A DNA stretch of 64,000 nucleotides, taken from Cytobacillus sp. NJ13. GTDB lineage: Bacteria; Bacillota; Bacilli; Bacillales; Cytobacillaceae. The stretch spans positions 1,612,001 through 1,676,000 of the forward strand of contig JAUCFP010000006.1 in assembly GCA_030348385.1 (NCBI GenBank), in the 5' to 3' direction. The first letter of the stretch is position 1; every line of letters begins with the position of its first letter. This document shows, in pieces, positions 7,853-17,977 of this stretch. The notes beneath the pieces were generated by a model. That model worked only from the letters and a program-made list of their open reading frames with translations, had not been told where the DNA came from and did not search any database. The position numbers and the translations under genes are program-made.

Positions 7853-7881
7853 ATAAAAAACATCAGATTATCCTGATGTTC
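7853..7881 (-). terminator. Intrinsic terminator upstream of slcC
   Basis: On the minus strand AACATCAG and CTGATGTT pair across a 6-base loop, followed by TTTTTTATTTT. It is the last barrier between the glutaredoxin gene side and the slcC promoter and would insulate the regulon from read-through. Confidence 0.65.
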
Positions 7882-7923
7882 TTTCGAGATTATACTTAAA
7901 AAGACAAACAGAATCACGGTTCA

Positions 7924-8042
7924 GATGTTTATTTGCCGGATTAAGCTGTTTGTTTGCCAGTTTAGACATTTTCTTTGCTAATTTTCCTATTTGTTTGCGA
8001 ATACAGGTATTTTTTGTGCAAGTATCCCATTTTATTTGCAGA
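7924..8042. repeat. Array of six degenerate 20-21-bp direct repeats
   Basis: On the minus strand a GCAAA-(A/T)-AAA core recurs six times. The GC of each core lies at plus coordinates 7935, 7956, 7977, 7997, 8018 and 8038, spacings of 21, 21, 20, 21 and 20 bases. Outside the core the units diverge. It fills the gap between two terminators and does not form an open reading frame. A related array is at 12371-12470. Confidence 0.7.
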
Positions 8043-8055
8043 GTTCACAATTCCA

Positions 8056-8088
8056 TAAAAAATGACCTGCTCAATCCACGAGCAGGTC
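8056..8088 (-). terminator. Glutaredoxin gene terminator
   Basis: Perfect 9-bp stem GACCTGCTC/GAGCAGGTC followed on the minus strand by ATTTTTT, just after the glutaredoxin stop codon. Confidence 0.85.
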
Positions 8089-8097
8089 CCCTCAATA

Positions 8098-8331
8098 TTA
8101 TTGCTTCACATTCGCCATAATCGTATTTGGATCAAAGCCAATGACCCATTTGCCATTCACATTGATCTGCGGCACTCCCATTTGTCCGGTGGTTGCAACC
8201 AGTTTTTGTGCCTCTCGCTGGTCATTCTGCACATTAACCTCTTTATACTCCAGCCCTTTCTCATCCAGAAAATTCTTCACCATTGTACAGTAAGGGCAAG
8301 TATTCGTTGTATAAACCGTAATAGTGTTCAT
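8098..8331 (-). CDS. Glutaredoxin family protein
   Basis: 77 residues from the ATG at 8331, preceded by AAGGAGG; an upstream in-frame start at 8349 would overlap that site. It is a thioredoxin-fold mini-protein: VYTTNTCPYC with the redox-active CPYC pair (residues 9-12), the cis-proline loop GVPQINV (about 56-62) and a short C-terminal helix. Such proteins reduce disulfides or mixed disulfides in the cytosol; in Bacillaceae lacking glutathione the partner thiol would be bacillithiol or thioredoxin reductase. Single gene with its own terminator. Confidence 0.88.
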   Translation of the reverse strand: MNTITVYTTNTCPYCTMVKNFLDEKGLEYKEVNVQNDQREAQKLVATTGQMGVPQINVNGKWVIGFDPNTIMANVKQ

Positions 8332-8401
8332 TTTATATTCCTCCTTCAATAAAAAACAATGCCAATGTTCTTTGACATTATCTTTTTATTACAATATCCC
8401 C

Positions 8402-9352
8402 TTAATCGGCTTCATCAAACACCAAATCATTGCTTCTGATGGTCATCAGATCATGTTTGTCATAGCTGTTTTGCATTAACAGGCGCATGGCCTGAGCCCG
8501 GATTGATTTTTCAATGATATTCCGGATGTAGCGCCCGTTCGAAAAGCTGTTCGGGCTGAGATTATTTTTTACATAGTGTAAGTGCTCCCTCAGCTTCTTT
8601 TCGGATTCGTGACTTAAAGTATACTCCCGTTCCTTCAGCATCCGCTCCCCGATTTCCATCAGCTGCTCAATCGAGTAGTCAGGAAAGTCAACAACCAGGG
8701 GGAATCGGGAATGAAGACCTGGATTCAAAGTCAGGAAATGATTCATTTCTCTTGAGTAACCCGCCAGTATCAGGATAAATTCATGCTGGCGATCTTCCAT
8801 ATGCTTGACGAGGGTGTCAATGGCTTCCTTGCCGAAGTCTTTTTCGCCGCCTCTGCCTAAAGAGTATGCTTCGTCGATGAACAGGATCCCGCCTATTGCT
8901 TTTTTCACCAAATCCCTTGTCTTTTGGGCGGTATGGCCAATGTATTCACCGACAAGATCGGCCCGCTCTGCTTCAATCAGATGGCCTTTTGACAGCACAT
9001 TCATTTTTTGAAAAAGCTTGCCTATTAATCGGGCAACCGTTGTTTTACCGGTGCCGGGATTGCCTTTGAACATCATATGCAATGCTTGCTTTCCAGCTTT
9101 GAGACCGGCTTCTTCCCGCTTTTTATTCACATAAATCCAGGCATAGATCTCCTTGATCATTTTCTTCATCTCTTCCATTCCCACAAGAGCGCCAAGTTCT
9201 TCTTCAATTTCTTTCAGGGCTGTATGCTCAGGCGGAATGGCTTTTGGAGCAACTTGGGATTCGGGAAGCTCTTTTGTGTATGTTTTTCGCTTTTGTGAAT
9301 TGAGCACGATGCTGATCTGTCCGTTATTCTTCAGGCGAATCGGCTGGTCCAA
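8402..9352 (-). CDS. spoVK: Stage V sporulation protein K, AAA+ ATPase
   Basis: 316 residues from a TTG at 9352 with GAGGTGAT upstream; B. subtilis SpoVK is about 322. One CbbX/SpoVK-type AAA+ module: Walker A GNPGTGKTTVARLIG (about residues 95-109), Walker B GGILFIDEAYSLGRGG, sensor region ILILAGYSREM and an arginine-rich C-terminal lid (NGRYIRNIIEKSIRAQ). It is a mother-cell protein needed for late spore maturation. In B. subtilis spoVK follows hfq and miaA as here, so the synteny supports the call. Downstream the order departs from B. subtilis (no hflX), the boundary of the accessory block at 1-8.1 kb. Confidence 0.93.
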   Translation of the reverse strand: MDQPIRLKNNGQISIVLNSQKRKTYTKELPESQVAPKAIPPEHTALKEIEEELGALVGMEEMKKMIKEIYAWIYVNKKREEAGLKAGKQALHMMFKGNPGTGKTTVARLIGKLFQKMNVLSKGHLIEAERADLVGEYIGHTAQKTRDLVKKAIGGILFIDEAYSLGRGGEKDFGKEAIDTLVKHMEDRQHEFILILAGYSREMNHFLTLNPGLHSRFPLVVDFPDYSIEQLMEIGERMLKEREYTLSHESEKKLREHLHYVKNNLSPNSFSNGRYIRNIIEKSIRAQAMRLLMQNSYDKHDLMTIRSNDLVFDEAD

Positions 9353-9360
9353 AAGCTATC

Positions 9361-9720
9361 ACCTCACATTCTTAGCACAGTATACGCATAGAAGTAATCG
9401 TTGTGACAAAAGCCTATATGCATCCGCGAGATTACGGTTCTTAGGCTAAAATACGACAAATTCCCGTCCATTTCAGCAATCAATGATGCAGGAGTGTCGG
9501 TTCATGCGGTTTCCCGAGAAATAAGGTGAAACTTCCATCAGCTATGGCTATACTCCGTTTCAGCATGGCACAGAGTAATTAAGCCGTTCATGATGGACAA
9601 GGGAAACGAGCCCGCAATCAGCTTGCTCTCATAGAAACAATAAATTCCCATACCTATATGTATTCAGATAGCGTCCATTTCATTAAATATTTTTGTCTTT
9701 CTTATCGGTCCCCGCATAAG
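9361..9720. other. Intergenic region upstream of spoVK, no gene seen
   Basis: About 360 bases between the hfq terminator and the spoVK start. No convincing coding region, RNA gene or long repeat is visible; the short frames lack ribosome binding sites. It should contain the spoVK promoter (sigma-E in B. subtilis), but I could not find a well-spaced sigma-E pair. Confidence 0.5.
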
Positions 9721-9755
9721 AAAATAGCCCGCTTCATTCAAAGCGGGCTTTTCTT
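9721..9755. terminator. hfq terminator
   Basis: Perfect AGCCCGCTT/AAGCGGGCT stem with a 6-base loop and T-rich flanks in both directions, 24 bases past the hfq stop. Confidence 0.85.
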
Positions 9756-9772
9756 CCTGACTGAGTTATATT

Positions 9773-10006
9773 TTATTGCTGGTTTTCTAAATCCAACTGA
9801 ACATTGCGCTGGGGAACGAATGTTGAAATCGCATGCTTGTAGACAAGCTGCTGCTTTCCTTCTGATTCAAATAGTACAGTAAAATTATCAAAGCCTTTAA
9901 TACAGCCTCTAATTTGGAATCCGTTTAATAAGAACACGGTACAATTCGTATTATCCTTGCGTAGCTGGTTAAGAACCTGATCCTGAATATTGATTGCTGA
10001 TTTCAT
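9773..10006 (-). CDS. hfq: RNA chaperone Hfq
   Basis: 77 residues, the normal size in Bacillus. The Sm1 region ([24 protein letters not shown]) and Sm2 motif ([12 protein letters not shown], containing the YKHA RNA-binding signature) are intact. Hfq forms hexameric rings that bind U- and A-rich RNA and help small RNA pairing, although its phenotype in Bacillus is mild. It lies 27 bases after miaA, with an RBS AGAGGAGG, and closes the miaA-hfq pair. Confidence 0.98.
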   Translation of the reverse strand: MKSAINIQDQVLNQLRKDNTNCTVFLLNGFQIRGCIKGFDNFTVLFESEGKQQLVYKHAISTFVPQRNVQLDLENQQ

Positions 10007-10033
10007 TATAATCCTCCTCTTTTATCTCTAACA

Positions 10034-10996
10034 TTATGTATTCGATTTTATTTTCAGCTTTCCTTCAATATGAGCAGAAATTTCAGCGAATTTTTTTTCA
10101 AACTCATGAGGGTCGGCTGTATCGGACATATCAAACCATTCCACATTCATCTTGTTTCGAAACCATGTTAGCTGCCTTTTTGCATACCTTCTTGAATTTT
10201 GCTTCAGATTTCCTGCGGCATCCTCCAGAGAAACACGTCCATTAAAGTATTCATACAGCTCTTTATACCCGATGGCCTGTATGGACTGGCAATCCTTTAA
10301 TCCCTGATCATAAAGGGATCTAACCTCTTCAAGCAAGCCTTCCTTCATCATGATGTCAACTCGGAGATTGATGCGTTCATATAAGGTATCCCGATCCATG
10401 GTCAACCCAATCAGTGCCGTATCATAAAGAAGTTCTGGATCCTGATTCTCCTGATACTGAGACATCGTTTTCCCTGTGCAATGGTAAATTTCCAATGCCC
10501 TGACCACTCTTCTAATGTTATTGGGGTGAATTTTTTCTGCACTTTCAGGGTCTATTGCCAAAAGCTCCTTAAAAAGGGCATCGGCCCCTTCCCTTTCGGC
10601 GCGTTCCTCCAATGTTTTTCTGAATTCTTCATCTGAAGGGGCATCAGAGAATTGGTAATCATAAATAACGGATTGAATATACAATCCCGTGCCTCCCACG
10701 ATCATTGGAAGTTTGCCTCTTGAAGTTATCTCTGTGATTTTGCTTCGGACCAGTTCCTGAAATTCAGCTGCCGAAAAGGGATCTTCAGGATTTTTAATGT
10801 CAATTAGATGATGCGGTATCCCTTCCATCTCTTCCTCTTTAATTTTTGCCGTGCCGATATCCATGCTTTTATATATTTGCATAGAATCTCCGCTGATAAT
10901 CTCGGCATTAAATCTTTTCGCCAGCAGAATGCTTAATTTTGTTTTTCCAACAGCTGTAGGGCCAATCAGCACTGCAAGCTTTTCTTTTTCTATCAT
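10034..10996 (-). CDS. miaA: tRNA dimethylallyltransferase
   Basis: 320 residues (B. subtilis 314). P-loop VLIGPTAVGKTKLSILLAKR near the N terminus, the DSMQIYKSMDIGTAK substrate loop, IVGGTGLYI, and RRVVRALEIY are all characteristic. The enzyme transfers a dimethylallyl group to N6 of A37 in tRNAs reading UNN codons; MiaB, encoded at 21700-23247, then methylthiolates the product. Co-transcribed with hfq. Confidence 0.98.
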   Translation of the reverse strand: MIEKEKLAVLIGPTAVGKTKLSILLAKRFNAEIISGDSMQIYKSMDIGTAKIKEEEMEGIPHHLIDIKNPEDPFSAAEFQELVRSKITEITSRGKLPMIVGGTGLYIQSVIYDYQFSDAPSDEEFRKTLEERAEREGADALFKELLAIDPESAEKIHPNNIRRVVRALEIYHCTGKTMSQYQENQDPELLYDTALIGLTMDRDTLYERINLRVDIMMKEGLLEEVRSLYDQGLKDCQSIQAIGYKELYEYFNGRVSLEDAAGNLKQNSRRYAKRQLTWFRNKMNVEWFDMSDTADPHEFEKKFAEISAHIEGKLKIKSNT

Positions 10997-11198
10997 CTGT
11001 TCACTGCCTTTACTGCTATTCTATTTATTATCCTAACATAAAGCAGGAAAATTTTTCAGGTATCATCTTACCATTCTTTTTACAAAAACAGAACATTTAT
11101 GCATTATGAACAAGTTTTGCCCATTCTATTCGACAATTTTTCTAAAATTTTCTTATAAAATTACAATTTATTAACGATTCCATAACAAACAAAGGCTA

Positions 11199-11226
11199 AC
11201 CCCCAAAATCATGTTACTTTATTAGA
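11199..11226 (+). promoter_or_regulatory. Possible sigma-I type promoter of mreBH
   Basis: ACCCCC at 11199-11204 resembles the -35 of sigma-I promoters, and mreBH is sigma-I controlled in B. subtilis. The -10 side is poor: AGAA at 11223-11226, 18 bases downstream, instead of the expected CGAA. Weak support only. Confidence 0.25.
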
Positions 11227-11271
11227 AGGTTATATGGTGACAATATAAAATTGAAACTGGGTGAATAATTC

Positions 11272-12279
11272 ATGATAAATACATCTGAAATTGGAATTGA
11301 CTTAGGGACTGCTAATATCCTTGTATACAGTAAAACAAAGGGAATTATTTTAAATGAACCTTCTGTAGTAGCAATTGATACAGAAACGAAAAAAGTGTTA
11401 GCTGTTGGTAAAGAAGCGAAGGAAATGATTGGTAAGACACCTGGCCGTATTATTGCGATTCGCCCTCTTAAAGATGGGGTTATTGCTGATTATGATACAA
11501 CGACTGAAATGCTTCGCCAGGTTATGAGAAAAGCATCGAAGAAAGTTGGATTTGCGATTCGAAAACCTAATGTGGTAGTATGTACTCCTTCAGGTTCTAC
11601 CTCTGTAGAAAGAAGAGCTATTCAGGATGCAGTACGAAATGCCGGAGCAAAAAAAGTACATCTTATTGAAGAACCGGTAGCAGCTGCAATCGGTGCAGGC
11701 ATGCCTGTTGATGAGCCTGTTGCAAATGTTGTTGTAGATATTGGCGGCGGTTCAACGGAAGTGGCCATCATCTCGTTTGGCGGCGTGGTAGCCTGCCACT
11801 CCATCCGCATCGGCGGCGACAGACTCGATGATGACATTATTCAGCATGTCCGCAAAGAGTATAATGTCCTTATTGGAGAAAGAACAGCTGAAAAAATTAA
11901 AATGGAAATCGGCTATGCATTAATCGACCATGAAGAATTGACAATGGAAGTCCGAGGAAGGGACCTGGTAACTGGTTTGCCAAAAACGATTACATTGTCT
12001 TCATTTGAGATTCGTGATGCAATGCGAGAAGCCCTCCTGCATATCCTAGAGGCCATCCGTGCCACTTTAGAAGACAGCCCTGCCGAACTGAGCGGTGACA
12101 TCGTTGACCGCGGAGTTATTTTATCCGGCGGCGGCGCCCTCCTTAACGGCATGCAGGATTGGTTATCCCAAGAAATTGTCGTGCCTGTGCACCTGGCTCC
12201 AAATCCACTTGAATCTGTAGCGGTTGGAACAGGGGTTGCATTAAAATATATTGATAAACTTCATACATTGGTTAGATAA
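11272..12279 (+). CDS. mreBH: Actin-like cell-shape protein MreBH
   Basis: 335 residues, the same length as B. subtilis MreBH. Actin-fold nucleotide motifs are clear: [13 protein letters not shown] (phosphate 1), [18 protein letters not shown] (phosphate 2) and [18 protein letters not shown] (adenosine). MreB paralogues polymerise under the membrane and guide peptidoglycan synthesis; MreBH recruits the LytE hydrolase in B. subtilis. I prefer MreBH to Mbl or MreB because of length, the [17 protein letters not shown] start and position between miaA and mutL. Single-gene unit with its own terminator. Confidence 0.9.
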   Translation: MINTSEIGIDLGTANILVYSKTKGIILNEPSVVAIDTETKKVLAVGKEAKEMIGKTPGRIIAIRPLKDGVIADYDTTTEMLRQVMRKASKKVGFAIRKPNVVVCTPSGSTSVERRAIQDAVRNAGAKKVHLIEEPVAAAIGAGMPVDEPVANVVVDIGGGSTEVAIISFGGVVACHSIRIGGDRLDDDIIQHVRKEYNVLIGERTAEKIKMEIGYALIDHEELTMEVRGRDLVTGLPKTITLSSFEIRDAMREALLHILEAIRATLEDSPAELSGDIVDRGVILSGGGALLNGMQDWLSQEIVVPVHLAPNPLESVAVGTGVALKYIDKLHTLVR

Positions 12280-12290
12280 TTTATAAGAAG

Positions 12291-12323
12291 AGCATCCATT
12301 TTTGCAAAATGGGTGCTTTTTTG
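12291..12323 (+). terminator. mreBH terminator
   Basis: AGCATCCATTT and AAATGGGTGCT arms with a TTGC-type loop, then a run of T. Confidence 0.85.
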
Positions 12324-12370
12324 TTTATACAGTAGAATTACGGCGCTGATGGGATGGGAAAAAAAGGGTT

Positions 12371-12470
12371 ATGAGCGAAATTTTGTTTTTATGGGCGAAA
12401 ATCAGAATTTATAAGCGAATTTCTGATTATATGAGCGAAATCTGATTTTTATGAGCAAACCTCCAATTAG
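12371..12470. repeat. Five tandem 20-bp direct repeats (ATGAGCGAA type)
   Basis: Units start at exactly 20-base steps: 12371, 12391, 12411, 12431 and 12451, reading ATGAGCGAAA, ATGGGCGAAA, ATAAGCGAAT, ATGAGCGAAA and ATGAGCAAAC, followed by variable T-rich halves. The array lies between the mreBH and mutL terminators (convergent genes). A 20-base period is not a multiple of three, and no RBS is present, so coding is unlikely. The core resembles the array at 7924-8042. Confidence 0.8.
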
Positions 12471-12494
12471 TTTACATAATATTATTATTGTCAC

Positions 12495-12535
12495 AATAAA
12501 AAAAGACGCCAAACCCACCAGGTTCAGCGTCTTTC
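12495..12535 (-). terminator. mutL terminator
   Basis: Minus-strand hairpin AAAGACGC ... GCGTCTTT with inner AACC/GGTT pairing and a T-run, immediately after the mutL stop. Confidence 0.85.
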
Positions 12536-12538
12536 GCT

Positions 12539-14461
12539 CTACATTACCCTTTTAAACATTTTCTCCATTTCATAAGTCGAATAATGAATAATAATCGGTC
12601 TTCCATGCGGGCATGTAAACGGATCGGAGGACCTCCGCAATTCATCAAGCAGCGCCTGGATTTCATCATTGCGCAGGTGGTGGTTCGCTTTAATGGAAGC
12701 TTTGCAGCTCATCATGATTGCAGCTTCTTCCCGCAGCTTTATAATATCGACTCTCTTCATGGCTAAGAGCTGTTCAATCATATCCTCAATGATTTCCTGT
12801 TCCTCGCCTTTTGGCAGCCATTGCGGGTGGGAACGGACGATAAAGCTGTTATGTCCGAACTGCTCCAGAAATACCCCCACTTTTTCAAGCTCGCCTTTGT
12901 ATTCATCAATTTTGATATAATCATCCGTTGAGTATTCAAAGGTCAGCGGTATGAGCATTTCCTGCAATTCGCTTTCAACCTGGCCGACTTTCTCCCTGAA
13001 ATACTCGTACTTGATCCGCTCCTGCGCGGCGTGCTGATCAATGATATAAAGACCACGGTCATTCTGGGCAAAAATATAAGTCCCATGCATTTGCCCGATC
13101 GGATAGAGCGGCGGCACCCGGGATGGCTCCTCCACTGTGGCGGACTCTGCGAAAAATTGTTCCCGTCCTGCAGCTCTCGGCTCTTCAGGCTGGAATAAAT
13201 ACTGATTCACTTCAGGCTTTTCTTCAGCAGAAGGGCTAAAATCCATGAAAGGACTATCCTGCACTTCGGGTGATTCTGCTGCTGGCGGTTCAGCTGGAGG
13301 ACTTTGCGGACTTTGCAGAACTCCCTCATTCGGATACTGCCGGACAGCTTCCTCCCTCGTTTCACGCACATAAGCAGGCACATGCTCCCGATGCTCCGGC
13401 AAATGATCCAGATCAAGTGCAGTCTGTTCCGATTTAGGCTTCATGCTCTTCGGCTGTGTAAATCCCGAAGGAATCAGTTCCTCTTTTTTAAATGCAGCCT
13501 TCAAAGCACCTGATACAAGTTCATTCAATTCATGTTCCTTGCTTAAGCGTACCTCCATTTTCGACGGATGGACGTTCACATCAACAAGGAGCGGATCCAT
13601 TTCAATGTTCAGGAGCACAATCGGGTAGCGGCCGATTGGCAGCAGGGTATGATACCCCTCCTGAATGGCTTTGGCCAATGAGTAATTCTTGATAAAGCGG
13701 CCGTTGATCATCGTAGAAATGTAATTTCTTGATGCCCTTGTAATCTCTGGCAGAGCTGCATAGCCGCTGATTTTGAAATCAAGAGAACTTGCCTCAATTG
13801 GAACCATCTTTTTCACAATAGTTAGCCCATAAATTGCAGCGAGCACCTGCCTGACATCCCCGTTTCCGTTCGTCTGCAGGAGCTTTCGCTCATTATGGAC
13901 CAGGCGGATGGCGACCTCCGGATGGGCAAGCGACAGCCTGTTAACCACATCCGTAATATTGCCAAGCTCTGTGTGAATCGTTTTCATATATTTAAGCCGT
14001 GCCGGCGTGTTGAAAAATAAATCCGTTACGGTCAGGTCAGTCCCTTTTCTGCCGGGCGCCTTTTCTATCACTTCCACTTTTCCGCCTTCGATGACAACAC
14101 GTGTGCCGGCATCCCCGGTTGAGGTTTTCATCTCAATCCTGGAAACCGACGCAATACTTGGCAATGCCTCGCCGCGGAATCCGAGCGTGCGGATGCGGAA
14201 AAGGTCATTTTCGTCTTTAATTTTACTGGTAGCATGACGATGAAAGGCATTCAGGACATCATCTTCCTCAATGCCATCGCCATTATCGATGATGCGGATT
14301 TTGGCCAGGCCGGCTTCTTCCACTTCGATTTCAATAATCGTGCTTCCTGCATCAATCGAATTCTCCATCAATTCTTTTACCACTGATGCAGGCCGCTCCA
14401 CCACCTCGCCGGCAGCGATTTTATTAGAAAGCGCATCATCCAGCTGAATGATTTTCCCCAT
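12539..14461 (-). CDS. mutL: DNA mismatch repair protein MutL
   Basis: 640 residues. The N-terminal GHKL ATPase has [32 protein letters not shown] and [16 protein letters not shown] variable, Glu/Pro/Ser-rich linker (about residues 340-440) leads to the C-terminal dimerisation/endonuclease domain with the metal-binding [12 protein letters not shown] and the zinc-site elements CKASIKA and CPHGRP. So it is a nicking MutL as expected in organisms without MutH. It follows mutS by 18 bases and is co-transcribed. Confidence 0.98.
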   Translation of the reverse strand: MGKIIQLDDALSNKIAAGEVVERPASVVKELMENSIDAGSTIIEIEVEEAGLAKIRIIDNGDGIEEDDVLNAFHRHATSKIKDENDLFRIRTLGFRGEALPSIASVSRIEMKTSTGDAGTRVVIEGGKVEVIEKAPGRKGTDLTVTDLFFNTPARLKYMKTIHTELGNITDVVNRLSLAHPEVAIRLVHNERKLLQTNGNGDVRQVLAAIYGLTIVKKMVPIEASSLDFKISGYAALPEITRASRNYISTMINGRFIKNYSLAKAIQEGYHTLLPIGRYPIVLLNIEMDPLLVDVNVHPSKMEVRLSKEHELNELVSGALKAAFKKEELIPSGFTQPKSMKPKSEQTALDLDHLPEHREHVPAYVRETREEAVRQYPNEGVLQSPQSPPAEPPAAESPEVQDSPFMDFSPSAEEKPEVNQYLFQPEEPRAAGREQFFAESATVEEPSRVPPLYPIGQMHGTYIFAQNDRGLYIIDQHAAQERIKYEYFREKVGQVESELQEMLIPLTFEYSTDDYIKIDEYKGELEKVGVFLEQFGHNSFIVRSHPQWLPKGEEQEIIEDMIEQLLAMKRVDIIKLREEAAIMMSCKASIKANHHLRNDEIQALLDELRRSSDPFTCPHGRPIIIHYSTYEMEKMFKRVM

Positions 14462-14479
14462 CTCGTCACCCCCTGTTTA

Positions 14480-17080
14480 CTAATTCTTCAATTTCCTGTG
14501 CAGTTCATATAATGTATTTAATGCCTGCATTGGCGTCATATCAAGGATATCGAGCGCTTTGACTTTATCAATTATCTTCTTTTCCTTAGAGCCTATTGAA
14601 GGTTTCTTCACGTCTTCCGGCTCCTCAAAGAAAGATAATTGGGCAGCAGGCTCTGCCATTTTTTCTGCAGCAGGAATCTCTTTTTTCACATGACCGGGAT
14701 CGTTCGATTCCAGCCCAGTTAATATTTCATTTGCCCTTACAATCAGTTCATTCGGGAGCTCTGCAAGCTGGGCAACATGTATTCCGTAACTTTTATCTGC
14801 CGCTCCTTCCTTAATTTTGTGAAGGAACACAACCCGTCCATTTTGCTCGACTGCGCTGACATGGATGTTTTTCACTTTTTGCAGTTCTTCTTCAAGCACG
14901 GTCAATTCATGATAGTGAGTGGAAAATAATGTCTTCGCACCAATCCGGTTGTGAATATATTCAATGATTGCCTGCGCCAAAGCCATCCCATCATAGGTTG
15001 ATGTTCCGCGGCCGATTTCATCAAATAAAATCAAGCTATTTTGCGTAGCATTCACAATTGCATTTCTCGCTTCAAGCATCTCGACCATGAACGTACTCTG
15101 GCCGGAAATAAGGTCATCGGCGGCCCCGATTCTCGTAAATACCTGGTCGAAAATCGGCAGCACGGCTTCAGAAGCAGGCACATAGCAGCCGATTTGCGCT
15201 AAAATGGCTGTAAGTGCGATTTGCCTCATATACGTACTTTTACCGGACATATTCGGCCCAGTAATCAGCATCATTTCCCGGTCGGCATCCATATAACAGT
15301 CATTCGGCACATATTCCTGTGCGTTCAGCACTTTTTCAACGACTGGATGGCGGCCGTCTTTGATATAAACCCGTCTTTCATTTGAAAAGCTTGGCTTTAT
15401 ATAATGCCTCTGCTCGCTGACAGCAGCGAAGCACTGAAGAACATCCAGCTCACTTACCATTTTCGCCAGCTTTTGCAATCTCGGAATATACTCTTTTACA
15501 TATTCGCGGACATTCGTAAATAATTCATACTCGAGCTCCACACACTTTTCCTGCGCTTCCAGTATGAGTGCCTCTTTTTCCTTTAATTCAGGCGTAATAA
15601 ATCGCTCCGCATTGGTCAGGGTCTGCTTGCGCTCATATTGCCCTTCCTGTAATAGATGCAGATTGGCGCGGGTTACTTCAATATAATAGCCAAACACACG
15701 GTTAAAACCGATTTTTAATGATTTTATGCCTGTTTTTTCACGTTCCTGCTTCTCAAGCTGGGCAATCCAGGTCTTCCCATTGCGGCTGGCATCACGGTAT
15801 TTATCCAGCTCTTCATGATAGCCATCCTGAATGATGTTTCCATCCTTCAAAGACAGCGGCGGATTTTCCATAATCGCGCTTTCCAAAGTATCCGTGACTT
15901 CTTCACAGGCATCCAGGCGCTCAGCAAGCCTCATTGCTTCTTCATTCGGCAGATTTGAGACCATTTCTTTTAAAATAGGTATCTGCTGAAGAGACTTCTT
16001 AAGCTGCACAAGGTCACGTGCATTCACATTACCAAAAGCCACTCTTCCTGCAAGGCGTTCCAGATCATAGACTTCCTTCAGCTTTTCCCTGATTTCTTCC
16101 CGTTCAAAGAAAGAGTCCATTAACGTTTTAACCAGCGAATGACGGCGCTTGATTTCCTGTTCATCAATAAGCGGCCTGTCGATCCATTGCTTTAACAGGC
16201 GTCCGCCCATGGCTGTCTTCGTTTCATCCAATAGCCATAACAGCGAGCCCTTCTTGCCTTTGCTGCGGATGGTTTCTGTCAGCTCAAGATTCTTTTTCGA
16301 AAAATAATCGATTTTCATGTATTGATTAATCTGATAAGTAGCCACTTTTTGAAGATGATCCAAGCTTCTCTTCTGCGTACGGTACAGGTAATTAATCAGT
16401 CTGGAAGAAGTTGTCCTAAGCTTGTCCTGATTTAAATCAGCCAAAAGCCCCTGGAAAGATTCTCGGACTCCGCAATCATCCTCGAATGAAATCGCCATAA
16501 CGGATCGTTCTTTCATTTTCCGCTGCCATTCTCCATCAAAATCGGAAGAGATGACCACTTCCTTTGCTCCTGACATGGACAGCTCGTTCAAAACTTCATC
16601 AAACCCGCTGCTTAACATTGTTACTTTCGTCTCACCTGTTGATAAATCATTTGTGGCAAATCCAAAAGTTTCATCTTCAAAAACCGAAATCGATGCAATG
16701 TAATTGTTTTCTTTTTCCTGAAGGCCTTTGCCTTCCATCATTGTTCCAGGCGTGATAAGCTGTACGACTTCCCGCTTCACAACACCTTTTGCCTGTTTCG
16801 GATCTTCTGTTTGCTCGCAGATTGCGACTTTGTAGCCTTTTTCAATCAATTGTTCAATATATACAGGTGCTGAATGATACGGCACTCCGCACATGGGAAT
16901 CCGTTCTTCCGTGCCTCCTTCGCGGCTTGTTAATGTGATTTCAAGCTCCTGTGATGCTTTAAGTGCATCATCAAAAAACATTTCGTAAAAGTCGCCAAGC
17001 CGAAAAAATAAAAAGGCATCCTGATATTCTGCCTTTACCCGTAAATATTGCTGTATCATAGGCGTGTATGCTGCTGCCAT
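14480..17080 (-). CDS. mutS: DNA mismatch repair protein MutS
   Basis: 866 residues from the ATG at 17080. The TTG 12 bases earlier is part of the ribosome binding site (TTGGAGG), so it is not used. The mismatch-contact motif [11 protein letters not shown] is near residue 31, the core and lever domains follow, and the ABC ATPase has Walker [16 protein letters not shown] and Walker [17 protein letters not shown]. The C-terminal tail contains a beta-clamp-like QLSFF (about residue 805). It binds mismatches and recruits MutL; the two genes form a bicistron. Confidence 0.98.
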   Translation of the reverse strand: MAAAYTPMIQQYLRVKAEYQDAFLFFRLGDFYEMFFDDALKASQELEITLTSREGGTEERIPMCGVPYHSAPVYIEQLIEKGYKVAICEQTEDPKQAKGVVKREVVQLITPGTMMEGKGLQEKENNYIASISVFEDETFGFATNDLSTGETKVTMLSSGFDEVLNELSMSGAKEVVISSDFDGEWQRKMKERSVMAISFEDDCGVRESFQGLLADLNQDKLRTTSSRLINYLYRTQKRSLDHLQKVATYQINQYMKIDYFSKKNLELTETIRSKGKKGSLLWLLDETKTAMGGRLLKQWIDRPLIDEQEIKRRHSLVKTLMDSFFEREEIREKLKEVYDLERLAGRVAFGNVNARDLVQLKKSLQQIPILKEMVSNLPNEEAMRLAERLDACEEVTDTLESAIMENPPLSLKDGNIIQDGYHEELDKYRDASRNGKTWIAQLEKQEREKTGIKSLKIGFNRVFGYYIEVTRANLHLLQEGQYERKQTLTNAERFITPELKEKEALILEAQEKCVELEYELFTNVREYVKEYIPRLQKLAKMVSELDVLQCFAAVSEQRHYIKPSFSNERRVYIKDGRHPVVEKVLNAQEYVPNDCYMDADREMMLITGPNMSGKSTYMRQIALTAILAQIGCYVPASEAVLPIFDQVFTRIGAADDLISGQSTFMVEMLEARNAIVNATQNSLILFDEIGRGTSTYDGMALAQAIIEYIHNRIGAKTLFSTHYHELTVLEEELQKVKNIHVSAVEQNGRVVFLHKIKEGAADKSYGIHVAQLAELPNELIVRANEILTGLESNDPGHVKKEIPAAEKMAEPAAQLSFFEEPEDVKKPSIGSKEKKIIDKVKALDILDMTPMQALNTLYELHRKLKN

Positions 17081-17202
17081 AAAATCCTCCAACGATCCAT
17101 AATCTATTATTTTATAATCCTGTTTTAGAGATTTCCTCTAAAAACGTCTTTTTCATTATATCATAGATTATCGGCTGACTCAGACGTGCAATATTTGGCG
17201 AT

Positions 17203-17236
17203 AAAAAACAGCAGCTCCCCAGTGGAGAGCTGCCAG
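17203..17236 (-). terminator. Terminator of the YvbH-like gene
   Basis: GGCAGCTC and GGAGCTGC arms around a short loop with TTTTTT after them on the minus strand. Confidence 0.85.
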
Positions 17237-17242
17237 TATTTC

Positions 17243-17860
17243 TTAGTTATTGATGTATTTTTCAAACACATATCCGAAGTCTTTCACATTATATTTCTTG
17301 CGGCTGTTCATCAGCCAATTGAAGGCTGTTTCATTCAATACACGGAAATTGTCCACTACGTTGGCGTCCTGATTGGACACTGAACGTCCAAGAGTGCTTG
17401 ATGCCAAATTCAGGCTTTTTTCAGCATACTCCATGGACACTTCATTTTCTCGGCAGATTTCGGAAATACGGATCAGAGCTTTATATAAATCTTTCAATTC
17501 TTCGATATGCTTTTTATGTACGTCAATAGAGAAAGACTGAGATCCGATCACGAATTTTATTTCTACATCCAAATCTACCGTACCAGCTGTTTCCAGCATA
17601 ACATTTGAAATGCTGTATTCGCGGTAGCTGTAGCGCTTTAGAGTTCGTTTTTTACTGACTGCACTTGTACCATCCAGATGAATAAGCGCCTTATTCGTAA
17701 AGCAGTATTCATCCGACTTGGACTTGATCAGGAAATAAATTTTCTCATTATCTTCGTGCAGGACATAATCGTCAGCATCAACTTTGTCATAATCAGCCGG
17801 CTGGATGACGCTTCCCACATCGCTTAATCCCAGCACATCAGAGGCAACCTTTTTAAACAT
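17243..17860 (-). CDS. PH domain-containing protein, YvbH-like
   Basis: 205 residues, soluble, no signal peptide or membrane segment. Residues about 35-125 look like a bacterial pleckstrin-homology barrel (DYVLHEDNEKIYFLIKSK, EYCFTNKALIHLDG and the RYSYREYSISNVMLETAG strands). The rest is helical and resembles the YvbH-type oligomerisation extension. I recognise the overall YvbH pattern (MFKKVASDVLGLSD start) but the function is unknown in B. subtilis. Encoded alone between mutS and a VOC gene, with its own terminator. Confidence 0.75.
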   Translation of the reverse strand: MFKKVASDVLGLSDVGSVIQPADYDKVDADDYVLHEDNEKIYFLIKSKSDEYCFTNKALIHLDGTSAVSKKRTLKRYSYREYSISNVMLETAGTVDLDVEIKFVIGSQSFSIDVHKKHIEELKDLYKALIRISEICRENEVSMEYAEKSLNLASSTLGRSVSNQDANVVDNFRVLNETAFNWLMNSRKKYNVKDFGYVFEKYINN

Positions 17861-17950
17861 AAACCCTCAACCTTTCTGCATTCATTTTACTACTTTGCTA
17901 TTTTAACATATTTAGGAAAACGATGGCTTATTCATTGTAAAATTATCATT

Positions 17951-17976
17951 TGAAAAGCTCCCGGCAAACCGGAAGC
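17951..17976 (-). terminator. VOC gene terminator
   Basis: GCTTCCGG and CCGGGAGC arms (one G-U pair) with a TTTG loop and TTTTC after the stem on the minus strand; overlaps the region just past the stop. Confidence 0.65.
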
Positions 17977-17977
17977 A

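Noticed and set aside
7924..8042. The 20-21-bp array as a CRISPR
   Set aside because: Units are too short and too degenerate, there are no unique spacers of constant length between identical repeats, and no cas genes are present.
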